Assembly (NCBI RefSeq): GCF_000425465.1
Contig: NZ_AUDM01000006.1
Span: 1-45,173 of the forward strand
Length of the DNA stretch: 45,173 nucleotides
Reading direction: 5' to 3'
From: Flavobacterium filum DSM 17961
GTDB lineage: Bacteria; Bacteroidota; Bacteroidia; Flavobacteriales; Flavobacteriaceae
Shown piece after piece: positions 25,378 to 34,340 of the stretch (position 1 is its first letter; each line of letters opens with the position of its first letter). The position numbers were made by a program, and so were the translations under genes. Under the pieces are notes generated by a model. That model saw only the letters and a list, made by a program, of their open reading frames with translations. It had not been told where the DNA came from and made no database searches.

Positions 25378-26319
25378 TTAAAATAATTCCAAATCACCCA
25401 TGGCATATTGCCAACCTCCCTCTTTTTGTGCTTGTTGCACTATTATATGCTGCTCCGTTAAATCTCTACAGGTTAAAATAGGACCAAAAGCTCCGTAAAA
25501 TGAAAATCGAAACAATTCTTTTTCTGTTGTACTCATCAATAAACAGCCGTTTTGGGCAGCAAATCGAGAAACAACTCGTCTGATTTCTTTTCGGGCTTTG
25601 GCATCATTTGCTCCAATCACCTCTGCTAATCGTAATTCGCTAAAGTAACGATGTTTTTTGACATACAATGCTACATACCAATTTTTCCCGGTTACTACCG
25701 TATAAGATTGCATCGGATTTATGGGATATCGCCACTTTAAATAAGCCGCCGATTTAGGGGTAAACAATCCGCCTTTTTCGCTCAATCGCTCATTATGAGC
25801 CGTACAAAGTGCATCTAAATCCGTATCTGAAAGCTCTATTGGATAGTGGGAAGAAGAAGAAAAAACATACCCCATTCGATACAACAAAGCCGGCACTAAG
25901 GCCAACTTAATCTTTCCAATGGCCTCCCAACCCATTTTTAAATAACCGGGTCGACTCTTTTCATTGGGAGTATTAAAAATAAAACAATCCTTATGCTCTC
26001 CCACTTCCTCCAAGGCTTGTAACGTTAATTGCTTAAAAATCCCTCTTCCTTGATGTTCGGGGTGTGTGGCTGTATCTACTGCACGGTAGGCTTGCCAAAC
26101 CTTGTCTCCGAGTTGCCATTTCCATGACATAAAAGCTCGAACACCTATAAACTGACCATTTTCCTCGGCTACCAAAACATAAGAAGCCCCAAAAGGATTG
26201 TCTTCATGTTTAAAATGCCAAATGGCTGACGTTTTCTTTAACAACGATTCGCCTAAACTGCTTTTCAGCAAATCAACAATGGCGGGAATATCGGTGGTAT
26301 GTGCTTTTCTGATGTTCAT
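25378..26319 (-). CDS. GNAT-family N-acyltransferase
   Basis: A 313-residue cytoplasmic protein. The N-terminal half is a GNAT domain with the acyl-CoA loop HQGRGIF at residues 89-95, preceded by the beta strand YRAVDTATHPE. The C-terminal half (from about 155) is longer than a single GNAT domain and could be a second, degenerate one. In this locus it would N-acylate an amino sugar, but the substrate is not evident. It overlaps the preceding GT4 gene by 4 bp (ATGA) and lies 2 bp before the paralogue A gene. Confidence 0.78.
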   Translation of the reverse strand: MNIRKAHTTDIPAIVDLLKSSLGESLLKKTSAIWHFKHEDNPFGASYVLVAEENGQFIGVRAFMSWKWQLGDKVWQAYRAVDTATHPEHQGRGIFKQLTLQALEEVGEHKDCFIFNTPNEKSRPGYLKMGWEAIGKIKLALVPALLYRMGYVFSSSSHYPIELSDTDLDALCTAHNERLSEKGGLFTPKSAAYLKWRYPINPMQSYTVVTGKNWYVALYVKKHRYFSELRLAEVIGANDAKARKEIRRVVSRFAAQNGCLLMSTTEKELFRFSFYGAFGPILTCRDLTEQHIIVQQAQKEGGWQYAMGDLELF

Positions 26320-27434
26320 GACTGATGGTAGTGTTGATACAACTGCTCTAAGGTTTTAATCATGGCGTCCATGCTGAATGAGGCCTTAGCTCGTAAACGT
26401 GCCGCTTTTTGCAAGGTAGCCAATCGACTCGGTTGATTTTTTAAAGCAATCAAATGAGCCGATAATTGTGCCCATTCTTCCACTCCTACTACTACTCCGT
26501 CTTGTTCGTTTCGAATCACTTCCTTAATTCCTCCGGCATCAGTAGTGACTATGGCACATTCCATACTCATGGCTTCCAGCAACGCAATGGGTAATCCTTC
26601 AAAAGAAGAGCACATCATAAACGTATCCATTGCCTCATAATAAGGTTTGACTTCGGTTTGCAGTCCGGCAAAAAATACTTTTCCTTCTAAACCCAAAGCC
26701 GCATATTTTTGTTCGATTTCCGATTGTAAGGGTCCTGCCCCTACTATGATTCCATAGATGTTTGCGTCTTGTTCAATCGCTTTTTTCATGATTTCCAACC
26801 ACAAATCGAGTCGTTTTTGAAAACGAAAAACCGCTACGGTTCCCACTACAAAAGCATCCGCCGGAATGCCAAATTGTTTCCGTATGGATGAATCAACAAA
26901 CGAACCTTTTCGTTGAAAACTATCCGTATTCACCCCATTTAAAACCGTTTGTACCGGAATAGTCGGATGTATATTTTTTTGGATGGAATGGGAAACATCA
27001 TCCGAAACGCCAATTCCCAACGTTTGACGATTAAACGTCAATTTATTGATGGTTTTGGTCAAAAAATGATAGCGTTCCTGCATATTGTGTTCCGTATAAA
27101 GCACCGGAATCTTGGTCAACGAATGCACCAAACGGCTTACAAATCCTGCCCAAGGCAAATGAGCATGAATCAATTGAATTTCATTTTCCCTACAATAGCG
27201 AATGATTTTTTTGTATTGCCACAACAAAAGCAAATTATTTTTGGCCCCAAAACAAGTTACTTTTCCACCCGCTTCTTCTATGGCGTGTACCATTTGGTCT
27301 TTCCAAGGCAAAAAGTAGATATAATGAAATTTAAACGCCTCTTGGTTGTGCTTTTTCAAGGTTTCCGGTAAAAGCATTTCTGCTCCGCCACGCCCCAACG
27401 ATTTGATGATATGAAGTACTTTAATCTTTGCCAT
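26316..27434 (-). CDS. GT4 glycosyltransferase
   Basis: A 372-residue GT-B glycosyltransferase. N-terminal IKVLHIIKSLGRGGAEMLLP and HAHLPWAGF (acceptor-side loops) are followed by VGTVAVFRFQKRLD and the donor-binding loop SSFEGLPIALLEA, which keeps the canonical E-x7-E. The ATG at 27434 is preferred to one at 27500 because MAKIKVLHIIKSLG is the family start; it overlaps the previous GT4 gene by 14 bp. It is one of three consecutive related GT4 genes, which suggests duplication within the locus. Sugar specificity cannot be read from the sequence. Confidence 0.9.
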   Translation of the reverse strand: MAKIKVLHIIKSLGRGGAEMLLPETLKKHNQEAFKFHYIYFLPWKDQMVHAIEEAGGKVTCFGAKNNLLLLWQYKKIIRYCRENEIQLIHAHLPWAGFVSRLVHSLTKIPVLYTEHNMQERYHFLTKTINKLTFNRQTLGIGVSDDVSHSIQKNIHPTIPVQTVLNGVNTDSFQRKGSFVDSSIRKQFGIPADAFVVGTVAVFRFQKRLDLWLEIMKKAIEQDANIYGIIVGAGPLQSEIEQKYAALGLEGKVFFAGLQTEVKPYYEAMDTFMMCSSFEGLPIALLEAMSMECAIVTTDAGGIKEVIRNEQDGVVVGVEEWAQLSAHLIALKNQPSRLATLQKAARLRAKASFSMDAMIKTLEQLYQHYHQS

Positions 27435-28512
27435 GTGTGAGTGCCTTATAAACGGTTTCAAACTGCTGGGCAAGGTACGTATTATTAAATTTTTTGACAA
27501 TTAGTTCGTAAGCATTTTTCACGTAATGTGCCGTTTTGCCTTCATTTTTTACTTTCTCCAAAGCCTCTACAAAACCTTGCTCATCCCCTTTCTCCACTAA
27601 ATATCCGGTTGCACCGTTTTGAATGACTTCTGAAATACCGCCCACATTATAGGCAATCACAGGGGTTTTGGCATACAAGGCTTCTAAAACCACACCCGGT
27701 AAACCTTCAATAATACTGGGTAAAACGACAACATCGGCTTGGTGCATATAGTGAAGGGCATCTTTACTAAAACCATAAAAAGAAATGGTATCCGTTAGGT
27801 TTTTTTCAGCTACCGCTTGCTCGATTTCGGCTCTCATCGGACCATCGCCAATGAGATGCAAATGCGAATCGGGACATCTTTTCAACCATTGTTCAAAAAT
27901 GGAAAGTAAACCATGGTGGTTCTTCTCAAATGAAAATCCGCCCACATGCACAATCTGAAATGCAGTTGGCGGAGTATTTTTCCAGGCTACCGAAGTAAAC
28001 GGTTGTTGGTTTATACCAATGGGTATTACAGTTGTTTTAACTTTTGTTTCCGGAAACAATTGATTCAAATCTTTCGCCGCCAAGTGCGATACCGAAACAA
28101 TGGCCTGGGTACGGCTATACAGCCAACGGTTGAGCCTTTTAATCAATGGATTTTGAATGTAGGCACTCACCATGCTCGCATTACGGGCGATGATTGGGAC
28201 TTTCCATCCACAGAAAAGTTGCGAAAAAACCGCAAATTTCAACGTATCACCGGCATTGCATTGCACAACCTCAACATGATGTATTTTGATTAAATTGGCT
28301 AAAGCTTTCCACCCTTCATAATCAAACCAACGCTTTCCAATAGGCCGATCCAACCGAATAAAAGTACCCTTAAAAGGCAATTCAGAGGCACCGGGAAATA
28401 ACGCCACCACCATCACTTCATGTCCCAATTCCGTCAACTCATTCGAAAGTTGCGTTGCAAACATTTCTGCTCCTCTTAATTGTGGCTTTTGTATGAGTTG
28501 GAGAATGGTCAT
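27421..28512 (-). CDS. GT4 glycosyltransferase
   Basis: A 363-residue GT-B enzyme, the middle of three consecutive GT4 genes. It opens MTILQLIQKPQLRGAEMFA and has the substrate loop VVQCNAGDTLKFA, the inter-domain start IVHVGGFSFEKNHHG and the donor loop IEGLPGVVLEAL with intact E-x7-E. It starts with a 4-bp ATGA overlap with the upstream gene and overlaps the downstream gene by 14 bp, so the three are probably translated together. It probably adds one sugar of the repeat unit on the cytoplasmic face of the membrane; donor unknown. Confidence 0.9.
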   Translation of the reverse strand: MTILQLIQKPQLRGAEMFATQLSNELTELGHEVMVVALFPGASELPFKGTFIRLDRPIGKRWFDYEGWKALANLIKIHHVEVVQCNAGDTLKFAVFSQLFCGWKVPIIARNASMVSAYIQNPLIKRLNRWLYSRTQAIVSVSHLAAKDLNQLFPETKVKTTVIPIGINQQPFTSVAWKNTPPTAFQIVHVGGFSFEKNHHGLLSIFEQWLKRCPDSHLHLIGDGPMRAEIEQAVAEKNLTDTISFYGFSKDALHYMHQADVVVLPSIIEGLPGVVLEALYAKTPVIAYNVGGISEVIQNGATGYLVEKGDEQGFVEALEKVKNEGKTAHYVKNAYELIVKKFNNTYLAQQFETVYKALTHGKD

Positions 28513-29660
28513 GGTTGGGATGCGTTAACAATGGAAGAATAAAAAGAATTGTATTGGGCTACAACTTTTTCAATACTGAATTTTTCAATGGCTACTTTTT
28601 TAGCATTTTCGCCTAAATCATTGTAAACATTTGGATGATGAATGACACTTTCAATCATTTGTACCAATTGAGCAACATTCCCTTTTTGAAAAACAAGGGC
28701 TTCTTTATTCGAAACACATTCTTTATTTTCCGGAATATCAGAACAAATAATTGTTTTTTTAGCCATCATTGCTTCTATCAATGCTCCGGGCAATCCTTCA
28801 TAATGAGAAGGAAACACAAAAGCATCAGCTAAATGGAGCAAAACAGGAACATCTGAACGATTACCCAATAAAGTTACATGTGCAGACAAATCATTTTCCT
28901 GAATATATTGTTCTAGTACAGAACGATAAAATCCTTCTCCGGCAATAAATAATTTAACTGAATTGTTAGATTTACTTACTACATCTATCGCTTTCAAAAG
29001 ATCTAATTGCCCTTTTCGATCAAGAAGACGGCTTACATTTAAAAACACAAAAGAATTGGATGGAATATTTAGAGCATTTTTTGTTTCCTCTATTTGTTGT
29101 GAGGTGATGGAAGTAAACTTTGAAAGCTCCCTGCCTCTATAAATTACTTTTATTTTATCCAAATTCAAACGTAACGCTTTAGCATTAGAATCTTTTATCG
29201 TTTGAGAATTGGAAACAAAAAAATCTACTTTTTTGGCCGTTTTGGCATCCAATTGCTGTATGTAATATAATTTTAATTTGCCGATGAACGATAATTTTTG
29301 ATATCGATCAGCCACGTATGAATTATTGACAAGACTGGATACCAGCGGAATAGAAAAATATTTTTTTAGTTTTCGAGCAACAATATCGGCTCTAAACAAT
29401 GTAGCATGAATGATATCAGGTTGTTCTTCACGAACTATGGGCAGAAGCAATTGAGCAATTTTGTTAAAAGCATATTTCTCGTTTCTATTGAGAGCAATCA
29501 CTTTTATTCCGGCTTTTTGAGCCGTTTCTGCCAACTGATTTCCTTGATATAGAGTCACAAAAACAGAAACCACTTCACGATTATGCATGGCAATATCCAG
29601 AAGGCTTTTTTCGGCACCACCGGTTTCAAAAGTATCTAGGATGTAAAGTATTTTTTTCAA
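28509..29660 (-). CDS. GT4 glycosyltransferase
   Basis: A 383-residue GT-B enzyme, the first of the three GT4 genes in transcription order. The start MKKILYILDTFETGGAEKSL and the HATLFRADIVA loop are typical of the family. The C-terminal domain has FLNVSRLLDRKGQLDLL and HYEGLPGALIEAM with intact E-x7-E. It starts immediately after the stop of the pyruvyltransferase-like gene with no gap. By eye this gene and the two after it share the [RG]GAE motif near residue 15, but they are well diverged and therefore not a recent duplication. Confidence 0.9.
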   Translation of the reverse strand: MKKILYILDTFETGGAEKSLLDIAMHNREVVSVFVTLYQGNQLAETAQKAGIKVIALNRNEKYAFNKIAQLLLPIVREEQPDIIHATLFRADIVARKLKKYFSIPLVSSLVNNSYVADRYQKLSFIGKLKLYYIQQLDAKTAKKVDFFVSNSQTIKDSNAKALRLNLDKIKVIYRGRELSKFTSITSQQIEETKNALNIPSNSFVFLNVSRLLDRKGQLDLLKAIDVVSKSNNSVKLFIAGEGFYRSVLEQYIQENDLSAHVTLLGNRSDVPVLLHLADAFVFPSHYEGLPGALIEAMMAKKTIICSDIPENKECVSNKEALVFQKGNVAQLVQMIESVIHHPNVYNDLGENAKKVAIEKFSIEKVVAQYNSFYSSIVNASQP

Positions 29661-30821
29661 TTATCCTTTAATAGAATTTAGCAAATGAGTTCGAAATTGC
29701 TTTTTCAAATGGTCAATAATATCCGTAAAATTATCACTTTGATATTTTTGTAATAAATGATCTATCTTTTCCTTAAAATCAATCGAATCATCAAAAAATT
29801 GATGATAGGCCAATTTATCCATTTTTGACAATAAATCAACAATCTTTCCTTTGTGAGCTGTCGGATACTTTTTATTCGATTCAATAACTAAAAAAGGAAT
29901 GTGATTCTTAATACTAAAAATAGTTGAATGAAAACGATCGGTGATACAAAAATCAAAATATTGATAGCACGTAGCCCACTCCAAAGAATTTAAAACATCC
30001 GAAAAATTCAGTTCACAATACTTGTTATACTGGCCAATACCCACCAATTGAATGTTGTGTTGCTTGGCATACTGCTGAATCTGCTCGGATGCTTTGGCAA
30101 ATTCAGGGTTATTGGAACTCAAATTCAAAGCAAAACGTTTTCTGTTGAAATCAACACCCACCTTCTGCAACTTTTCTTTCACCCCATCTGCTTTCCAATC
30201 GACCCCAAAAGTAGGATCAGGCACTTGATACAAAGGTGTACTTACACCAATTCGATGAATAAAATCAAACGTATATTGGTCTCTTACCGCAATGGCTTCA
30301 AAACCTTTAACAATGGTTTTTACCTTTTCTTGTATTTCCTTCTTTTCCAATAACTTCGGATTGGAACCATTGGCAGAGGCCGCAGAAGCAATTCGCTTGG
30401 CGGTTAAGGTTTCCGGCAACCAATAAATATTAGGAAATTGTCGGGCATATTTGCGGTCTAATATTTTCCAAACCTCATCACTCCCAACAATCACATAATC
30501 ATAGTGTTGACGATTGATAAAAGCAACCGCTTTGGCGGTATCATCCGTTTGACAATATTCTTTGGACAAAGGCAATAAATCATTGACAAACCGTTTGAAA
30601 TTATAGTATTTTTTGATTTTGGAAATGGCCCCTTTTTTTAGCTTTATCAAGGCTTTGAAAGCTTCTCTTCGCTCAATACGTTCGATAGTGGCATGACGAT
30701 AATCAATCACTTCAATGGTAGCCTCAGGAAACAATTCCCGTAAAGTGTAAACATGACCTAATGTCTGCAAAACTGCACCGTCATTTATCACATGATGATA
30801 CGTTAATATCCCTATTTTCAT
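29661..30821 (-). CDS. Polysaccharide pyruvyl transferase-family protein
   Basis: A 386-residue protein of the PS_pyruv_trans family (CsaB, ExoV, WcaK relatives), which adds ketal pyruvate from phosphoenolpyruvate to sugars. It begins KIGILTYHHVINDGAVLQTL, with the family's N/D-G-A-x-L-Q motif. It continues with DYVIVGSDEVWKI and ends with the diagnostic TDRFHSTIFSIKNHIPF, where the His corresponds to the conserved catalytic-region residue. Pyruvylation would add a negative charge to the polymer. Some members instead transfer other groups, so the call is family-level. It overlaps the beta-propeller gene by 4 bp (ATGA). Confidence 0.85.
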   Translation of the reverse strand: MKIGILTYHHVINDGAVLQTLGHVYTLRELFPEATIEVIDYRHATIERIERREAFKALIKLKKGAISKIKKYYNFKRFVNDLLPLSKEYCQTDDTAKAVAFINRQHYDYVIVGSDEVWKILDRKYARQFPNIYWLPETLTAKRIASAASANGSNPKLLEKKEIQEKVKTIVKGFEAIAVRDQYTFDFIHRIGVSTPLYQVPDPTFGVDWKADGVKEKLQKVGVDFNRKRFALNLSSNNPEFAKASEQIQQYAKQHNIQLVGIGQYNKYCELNFSDVLNSLEWATCYQYFDFCITDRFHSTIFSIKNHIPFLVIESNKKYPTAHKGKIVDLLSKMDKLAYHQFFDDSIDFKEKIDHLLQKYQSDNFTDIIDHLKKQFRTHLLNSIKG

Positions 30822-32011
30822 GATTCATTTGTTTTAAATTGATAAAAATCACCGGCCCATGTCGCAGTATATAATCGCCCTTGTGCATCGATAGTAGGAA
30901 CGGATAAAGCTTTCGCATAAAAGATTTCCCATTGAATGGCTCCATTCGGTTGTAAACAAACCAACGAACCTTTTTGAACCGTTTTTTTGGTGTTGATTAA
31001 AACAGATTGATTGGCCATGATAGCCGGCGATGTCCACAATCCTCTGTCTTTGGAAGCAATCAATTGAGAAGCAACTTCTTTTCCGGTAGCTTTATCTAAA
31101 AAATAAGCGGTTCCATTTAATCCTAAAAATACTATAAAATGAGCCGTACTGATGCCTACAGAAGCACGACAACCGAATGAAAATTGCTTTTTCCAAATGG
31201 TCTTACCGGAAAAATCGGTTTTATACAAAATTGACGTTTTATTGTGAAAGCTTTCGGTATGATAAATACAACCTTCCGCCGCATCAATGGATGGATTGGC
31301 CCATGCATTACTACCGCGAAAAGCATTTGTTTTCCACAGTAATTTTCCTGTTTCGTCTAACCAATGTAAACCACTGTTCTGACCACAAACGGCAATATAA
31401 TCTTTACCATTCACTTGGGTTACTGCCACTCCTGCTAAGTGAAAGGAAGGACGGCCCAAATCATACTGCCAATGCACTTTTCCGGTATCTTTATCTAAAA
31501 GTACTAAACCTATGCCATAAAAAACAAAGGCTACATACTGTTGTGCAACCAAATTAGGTGACGTCCAAGTATTGATTTTCATGAATTTTTTAAATTCATA
31601 ATCATAAAATCGATAATTGTAAAGATTCAAAAACAACCGCTTTAATTTAGATTGTTTGGCAAAAGCCTTGTAACCGTCAAATTGCCACAACAACTCGCCT
31701 TGTAAACTCAAACACAAAAGAGTGGACATATTACAACCGAAATACAACTTCCCGTCCACCAACATCGGGCTGGAATATACTTTGACTTCTGTTACAAATT
31801 GCCATAAAACCTTTCCTTCCGGTGATAAGGCATAAATGCTTCCGTTATGAGAACCAAAATAGAGGTTACCCTGTTCATCAAAAACCGGAGTAGATTCGGC
31901 ACAACGAATGGGTTCTTGTTTGAAGAGTATTCGCCAAGCTTCTTGTGGCTGTTCTTCAAAACTGGTAGAAGAAGGTATTCTTCCCGTGCGTTCCCTGTCG
32001 AATAAAAACAT
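30818..32011 (-). CDS. Cytoplasmic PQQ-type beta-propeller protein in the polysaccharide operon
   Basis: A 397-residue protein with eight recognisable propeller repeats of the form [LY]YFG-x-G-x-[IL]-x-[AL]-L/D-x-x-G-K-x-x-W. They start near residues 49, 89, 159, 205, 249, 293, 337 and 379. No signal peptide, lipobox or membrane helix is seen, so it should be cytoplasmic, unlike BamB or the PQQ dehydrogenases. The N-terminus FDRERTGRIP recalls the opening strand of such propellers. Its ATG overlaps the flippase stop (TAATG) and its end overlaps the pyruvyltransferase start. The context suggests a scaffold or sugar-binding role in assembly; no enzyme function is evident. Confidence 0.8.
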   Translation of the reverse strand: MFLFDRERTGRIPSSTSFEEQPQEAWRILFKQEPIRCAESTPVFDEQGNLYFGSHNGSIYALSPEGKVLWQFVTEVKVYSSPMLVDGKLYFGCNMSTLLCLSLQGELLWQFDGYKAFAKQSKLKRLFLNLYNYRFYDYEFKKFMKINTWTSPNLVAQQYVAFVFYGIGLVLLDKDTGKVHWQYDLGRPSFHLAGVAVTQVNGKDYIAVCGQNSGLHWLDETGKLLWKTNAFRGSNAWANPSIDAAEGCIYHTESFHNKTSILYKTDFSGKTIWKKQFSFGCRASVGISTAHFIVFLGLNGTAYFLDKATGKEVASQLIASKDRGLWTSPAIMANQSVLINTKKTVQKGSLVCLQPNGAIQWEIFYAKALSVPTIDAQGRLYTATWAGDFYQFKTNES

Positions 32012-33315
32012 TAGCGTTTTATTTTTTGAGTTAACTTTTTTTGTATGGCCAAAATAGGCTCAAAATCACTTTTTTTGTACCCAATTATTTCTCGAATAGG
32101 AATATTGGTTTCTTTACTGTAAAAATATAAAAAGAAAAAGGAAGCTGCAGAATAACTAATCAAAGAGGAAATTGCGGCTCCTTTTGACCCATATAACGGA
32201 ATAAAGTAGAGGTTACAAACTACATTCAAAATGAGCGGAATCCACATTGATTTTAAAGAAATATATGGCTTTCCCTTTCCGGCCAAATCCATGTTCATTA
32301 CTTTAAATACGGTGAGTAAAACCACTCCGGGTAATAAAATTTGCATCACGATCACACTAGGTAAAAAAGCTTCGCCAAACAATAACAAAATCACTTGTTT
32401 GGAAAGCAACATCAATACCAACGCCACAAATCCCACCATCAAAATCGACAAACGCAACAGTTGAGCCACTTTTTTTGAAAAGGCCAATCCGTCTTTTGAA
32501 GTAGCACTTCGGGCAAATACTATCGTACTGAACAGCATTGGAATTTGCCATAAATATTGAACGATACTGGAACCTTTGGCATAAATACCCAATTCATAGG
32601 GGGTACTCAAATTTTCTAAAAGTACAACATCTATTTTATAATTCAGATTGACAATCAATAAGGCAAAAGCATAAATTAAACCCAAGGAAAGCATTTTGGA
32701 GATGACTTCTTTTTCAATGCGAAAGGTATTTGGTAATAAATTATCTCTTCGAATCCATAAAGCAATAAAAATAGCCATGTGCCCAAACAAATAAGCCAAC
32801 ATAGCACCCATCACTTCAAAATCAAAAAAGTAAAGTAAAATAAAGGTGGTTAAAAACGTAACAAAATTAGGAATCCAATTGATTTTGTTAAAAGCCTTTA
32901 TTTCATTTTTTCCTAAAAAAATACCGGCACAATACGTATTATGCAAACTAAACGGAATACACAAAACAGAAACCAAAACCAACGAAAAATCAGGAATGCT
33001 CTTTGACAAATAATGAAAGAGTAAAAAACAAACCACCATACTAATCAAGGAAGTAATCAACCAAATTTGGGTGACCGCTTGTTTGATTCGCTCTAAACTA
33101 TAAATTTCTTTCCCAACAAAGTAAGTGGTAGATTGACGAATGCCCATCGAACCTAATACCATAAACAAAGAAGGATAAACCAATAAAGCAGCAATGATTC
33201 CGTTTTCGTCAGGCGTGAGCAATCGAGCGGTGGCAATAGAAGTACCCACACCAAAAATAATGATGTTTAATTTTGAAAAACCAACCCGAACTAAATCCTT
33301 GACAAATGATGCCAT
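32011..33315 (-). CDS. wzx: Wzx-type polysaccharide flippase (MOP superfamily)
   Basis: A 434-residue inner-membrane protein with about 12-14 hydrophobic segments. The N-terminal amphipathic start MASFVKDLVRVGFSKLNII and the first-helix motif FGVGTSIATARLLTPDENGI are typical of Wzx/RfbX flippases, as is the late LNVVCNLYFIPLYGSKGAAISS. It would flip undecaprenyl-pyrophosphate-linked repeat units to the periplasm for polymerisation. It is the only flippase in the window, which suggests a single lipid-linked repeat unit despite the two export pairs. It directly follows the CapI-like epimerase gene. Confidence 0.9.
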   Translation of the reverse strand: MASFVKDLVRVGFSKLNIIIFGVGTSIATARLLTPDENGIIAALLVYPSLFMVLGSMGIRQSTTYFVGKEIYSLERIKQAVTQIWLITSLISMVVCFLLFHYLSKSIPDFSLVLVSVLCIPFSLHNTYCAGIFLGKNEIKAFNKINWIPNFVTFLTTFILLYFFDFEVMGAMLAYLFGHMAIFIALWIRRDNLLPNTFRIEKEVISKMLSLGLIYAFALLIVNLNYKIDVVLLENLSTPYELGIYAKGSSIVQYLWQIPMLFSTIVFARSATSKDGLAFSKKVAQLLRLSILMVGFVALVLMLLSKQVILLLFGEAFLPSVIVMQILLPGVVLLTVFKVMNMDLAGKGKPYISLKSMWIPLILNVVCNLYFIPLYGSKGAAISSLISYSAASFFFLYFYSKETNIPIREIIGYKKSDFEPILAIQKKLTQKIKR

Positions 33316-34335
33316 TTATTTTTTATAGTATGCTTTAAACCAATCCACAAAGGCAGAAACACCTTCAGAAACAGGAGTATTCGGCTCATATTGAAAATCC
33401 CGAATCAAATCATCCACATCCGCCCAAGTGCGTTCTACATCTCCGGGTTGCATAGGCTTCATTTCTTTGATGGCTTGCTTACCGGTTTTGTGCTCAATGG
33501 CTTCAATGAAATCCATTAATTTCACCGGTTTACTGTTGCCTATATTGTATAAACTGTAGGGTTTTGAAATGGTATTCACTTCAAAAGCTTTGGTAATGTT
33601 CAACATTCCACCTACGATATCATCAATATAGGTAAAATCTCTTGATAAATTTCCTTCATTGAACACTTGAATAGGACGGTCATTTAAAATGGCGTCCGTA
33701 AACAAAAACATCGCCATATCGGGTCTGCCCCAAGGACCATATACCGTAAAAAAACGAAGTCCAACCGTTTGAATACCAAACAAATGACTATACGTATAAG
33801 CCATTAATTCATTTGACTTTTTGGTAGCGGCATACAAACTAATCGGGTGATCAACCGCATCATTTACCGAAAAAGGTATCTTTTCATTTAAACCGTACAC
33901 ACTGGAAGAGCTGGCATATATCAATTTTTTCACGCCATAATGACGACAACATTCCAATACCGTTAAAAAACCGGTTAGGTTACTGTTCAAATACTGAAAG
34001 GGTTGTTCTAAACTGAACCGAACTCCAGCTTGAGCCGCTAAATTAATAACCAAATCAAACTGTTCTTCTTTGAACAACACTTCCATATTTTCTTTGTCTT
34101 CCAAATTCAATTGAAGAAAGGAAAAAGCAAAATTAGGCTGTTGAGAAGGAACCAATTCATCGTAAATAATGGCTTTTGTATCAATTCCCAGTTCTTTGAG
34201 GCGACCTAATTTAAGGTTCACATCATAGTAATCGTTTAGATTATCCAATCCAATTATATGATGACCAAGTTTAGCCAATTGGTTAGCCAAATGAAAACCG
34301 ATAAATCCTGCTGCTCCGGTGACTAAAATTTTCAT
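33316..34335 (-). CDS. capI: UDP-glucuronate 4-epimerase (CapI/LpsL-like)
   Basis: A 339-residue SDR enzyme predicted to convert UDP-GlcA to UDP-GalA. NAD motif GAAGFIG at residues 7-13, the GLDNLNDYYDVNLK segment characteristic of glucuronate epimerases, and the catalytic Y168-x3-K172. S143/S144 (ASSSSVYG) would supply the triad Ser. The ATG at 34335 is chosen over one at 34428 because it gives the family start MKILVTGAAG and avoids a 88-bp overlap with rfbB. Its substrate would come from the UDP-glucose dehydrogenase at 36684-38075. Confidence 0.88.
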   Translation of the reverse strand: MKILVTGAAGFIGFHLANQLAKLGHHIIGLDNLNDYYDVNLKLGRLKELGIDTKAIIYDELVPSQQPNFAFSFLQLNLEDKENMEVLFKEEQFDLVINLAAQAGVRFSLEQPFQYLNSNLTGFLTVLECCRHYGVKKLIYASSSSVYGLNEKIPFSVNDAVDHPISLYAATKKSNELMAYTYSHLFGIQTVGLRFFTVYGPWGRPDMAMFLFTDAILNDRPIQVFNEGNLSRDFTYIDDIVGGMLNITKAFEVNTISKPYSLYNIGNSKPVKLMDFIEAIEHKTGKQAIKEMKPMQPGDVERTWADVDDLIRDFQYEPNTPVSEGVSAFVDWFKAYYKK

Positions 34336-34340
34336 GTTGT

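Noticed and set aside
26316..29660. Three GT4 genes as a recent tandem duplication
   Set aside because: They share the family motifs only; the rest of each protein and its DNA are well diverged.
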